A stretch of DNA of 64,000 nt, from assembly GCF_003696345.1 (NCBI RefSeq), contig NZ_RFLX01000001.1:434001-498000 (forward strand), read 5' to 3'. Positions 63,086 to 64,000 of the stretch are shown here, in pieces. The notes under the pieces were generated by a model that saw nothing but the letters and a program-made list of their open reading frames with translations, did not search any database and was not told the DNA's origin. Origin of the DNA: Teichococcus wenyumeiae (GTDB lineage Bacteria > Pseudomonadota > Alphaproteobacteria > Acetobacterales > Acetobacteraceae). Made by a program: the position numbers and the translations under genes. Each line of letters starts with the position of its first letter. Position 1 is the first letter of the stretch.

Positions 63086-63586
63086 ATGCGCCTCATCGGA
63101 CTGGCCGGCTGGAGTGGCGCCGGCAAGACCACCCTGCTGGCCCGCCTGATCCCCGCGCTCGCCGCGCGCGGCATCGCGGTCTCCACCGTCAAGCACGCCC
63201 ATCACGCCTTCGACATCGACCAGCCGGGCAAGGACAGCCACACCCACCGGCAGGCGGGGGCGCGGCAGGTGCTGGTCTCCTCCTCCAACCGCTGGGCCCT
63301 GATGAGCGAGCTGCGCGGCGCGCCCGAGCCGCCGCTGGCCGAGCTGCTGCGCAAGCTGGACCCGGTGGACCTCGTGATTGTCGAGGGCTTCAAGCGCGAC
63401 AGCCACCCCAAGATCGAGGTCTTCCGCGCCGCCAATGGCAAGCCCTGGCTGCACCCCCAGGACCCCGCCATCCGCGCCGCCGCCACCGATACCCCGCCCC
63501 CCGGCCCCCTGCCCTTTGCCGGGATCGACGAGGTGGAGCGCGTCGCCGACCTCCTGCTCGCCCATGCCGCGCCATGGCCCAGCTAA
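63086..63586 (+). CDS. mobB: molybdopterin-guanine dinucleotide biosynthesis protein B
   Basis: A 166 aa P-loop GTPase-like protein: GLAGWSGAGKTTL (Walker A at about 8-15), VSTVKHAHHAFDIDQPGKDSH and VDLVIVEGFKRDSHPKIEV. It aids formation of the bis-MGD cofactor needed by FdhA. The ATG at 63086 gives the family start; the frame stays open upstream but crosses the terminator. It overlaps moeA by 13 nt. Confidence 0.94.
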   Translation: MRLIGLAGWSGAGKTTLLARLIPALAARGIAVSTVKHAHHAFDIDQPGKDSHTHRQAGARQVLVSSSNRWALMSELRGAPEPPLAELLRKLDPVDLVIVEGFKRDSHPKIEVFRAANGKPWLHPQDPAIRAAATDTPPPGPLPFAGIDEVERVADLLLAHAAPWPS

Positions 63587-64000
63587 GCGACGACTGCTTC
63601 GCCCACGGCGGCAAGCTGCTGTCCGTGGAGGACGCGGCGGCCCTGGTGGTGGCCCGCGTGCCGCCGCTCGAAGGCCGCGAGACCCTGCCCCTGATCGAGG
63701 CGCGCGGCCGCATCCTGGCCAGCAACCTGCATGCCCCCGGCCCGCTGCCCCCCTTCTTCAACAGCGCCGTGGACGGCTACGCCTTCCGCCATGCCGACCT
63801 GGAGCCGGCGGGCGAGACGGTGCTCCGCCTGGAAGGCCGCCTCGCCGCCGGCCAGGCAGCGGGCGCCGCCCTGCCCCCCGGCACTGCCCTCCGCATCCTG
63901 ACCGGCGCCCCCATGCCCCCCGGCGCCGATACCGTGATGATGCAGGAGGACGCCCGGCTGGAGGATGGCCTGATCCGCCTGCCCCCCGGCCTCAAGCCCG
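63574..64000 (+). CDS. moeA: molybdopterin molybdenumtransferase (3' part missing)
   Basis: N-terminal 142 residues of MoeA, which inserts molybdate into adenylated molybdopterin. LLSVEDAAALVVARV, LIEARGRILASNLHAPGPLPPFFNSAVDGYAF and LRILTGAPMPPGADTVMMQED are the diagnostic motifs. The frame has no stop before the window end. It starts inside mobB (13 nt overlap), so both are co-transcribed and serve the formate dehydrogenase next to them among other molybdoenzymes. Confidence 0.95.
   Translation, partial: MAQLSDDCFAHGGKLLSVEDAAALVVARVPPLEGRETLPLIEARGRILASNLHAPGPLPPFFNSAVDGYAFRHADLEPAGETVLRLEGRLAAGQAAGAALPPGTALRILTGAPMPPGADTVMMQEDARLEDGLIRLPPGLKP

Overview
The window looks like a chromosomal segment of a GC-rich alphaproteobacterium, most probably a Roseomonas-like member of the Acetobacteraceae. 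Reasons: very high GC coding sequence with tightly overlapped operons (ATGA, TGATG and GTGA junctions), an alphaproteobacterial gene set (TIGR02300 zinc-ribbon protein, Tim44-like protein, long HPF after rpoN, PPSR regulator) and the PPSR/hemE pair that flanks the chromosomal origin in Caulobacter and Rickettsia. The family assignment is an impression, not a computed placement. No rRNA, CRISPR array, prophage or transposase was seen; one tRNA-Leu(CAG) is present.

Layout. 1-3.0 kb: end of a cobalamin operon (cobB, partial, then cobT and cobS). 3.3-5.1 kb: a CatE-like VOC protein and an alpha/beta hydrolase, divergent. 5.4-8.4 kb: a histidine operon (hisB, DUF2628 protein, hisH, GNAT, hisA) that ends without hisF. 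8.7-15.2 kb: TIGR02300 protein, aroA-cmk, an MHS-type transporter, a small membrane protein, a MarR regulator and ubiE. 15.5-24.8 kb: gshB, a secreted cyclase-family protein, aroE-coaE-dnaQ, murJ, secB, a histidine phosphatase, a Tim44-like protein and mltA. 24.9-31.8 kb: a membrane protein, tRNA-Leu, rnd, lptC-lptA-lptB, rpoN and hpf. 31.8-34.5 kb: a double-Usp protein, maf and the PPSR gene. 34.5-34.8 kb: a probable chromosomal replication origin in front of hemE. 36.1-48.6 kb: an exopolysaccharide locus with two GT2 enzymes, a Wzx-like flippase, a GH10 endoglycanase, an acyltransferase, a WecG/TagA transferase, a Wzz-like co-polymerase with a degenerate kinase domain, a Wza-like exporter, a polyprenyl-phosphate sugar transferase and a Wzy/ligase-like polymerase. 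48.9-51.4 kb: a CPA1 antiporter fused to a cyclic-nucleotide-binding domain. 51.6-64 kb: a respiratory formate dehydrogenase locus, with five genes of poorly known function on the minus strand divergent from a multi-[4Fe-4S] protein, a TorD-like chaperone, a Tat-signal small subunit and fdhA-fdhB-fdhC, followed by mobB and moeA (partial).

The most unusual structural signal is a family of about 230-280 bp non-coding elements. Eight copies lie in the window. Each has two different palindromic ends and, in six copies, a central hairpin whose stem changes by compensatory substitutions. Seven of the eight sit exactly between convergent gene ends, in either orientation. A ninth, structurally analogous but sequence-unrelated inverted repeat lies next to maf, at a point where the ancestral origin-proximal gene order (PPSR-maf | aroE-coaE-dnaQ-secB-tim44) has been broken and inverted.

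Functionally, the formate dehydrogenase locus is self-contained: catalytic, electron-transfer and membrane subunits, chaperone, molybdenum-cofactor genes, and a five-gene operon that includes a biotin/lipoate-ligase-fold protein lacking its catalytic residues. The exopolysaccharide locus has every step of a Wzx/Wzy pathway.
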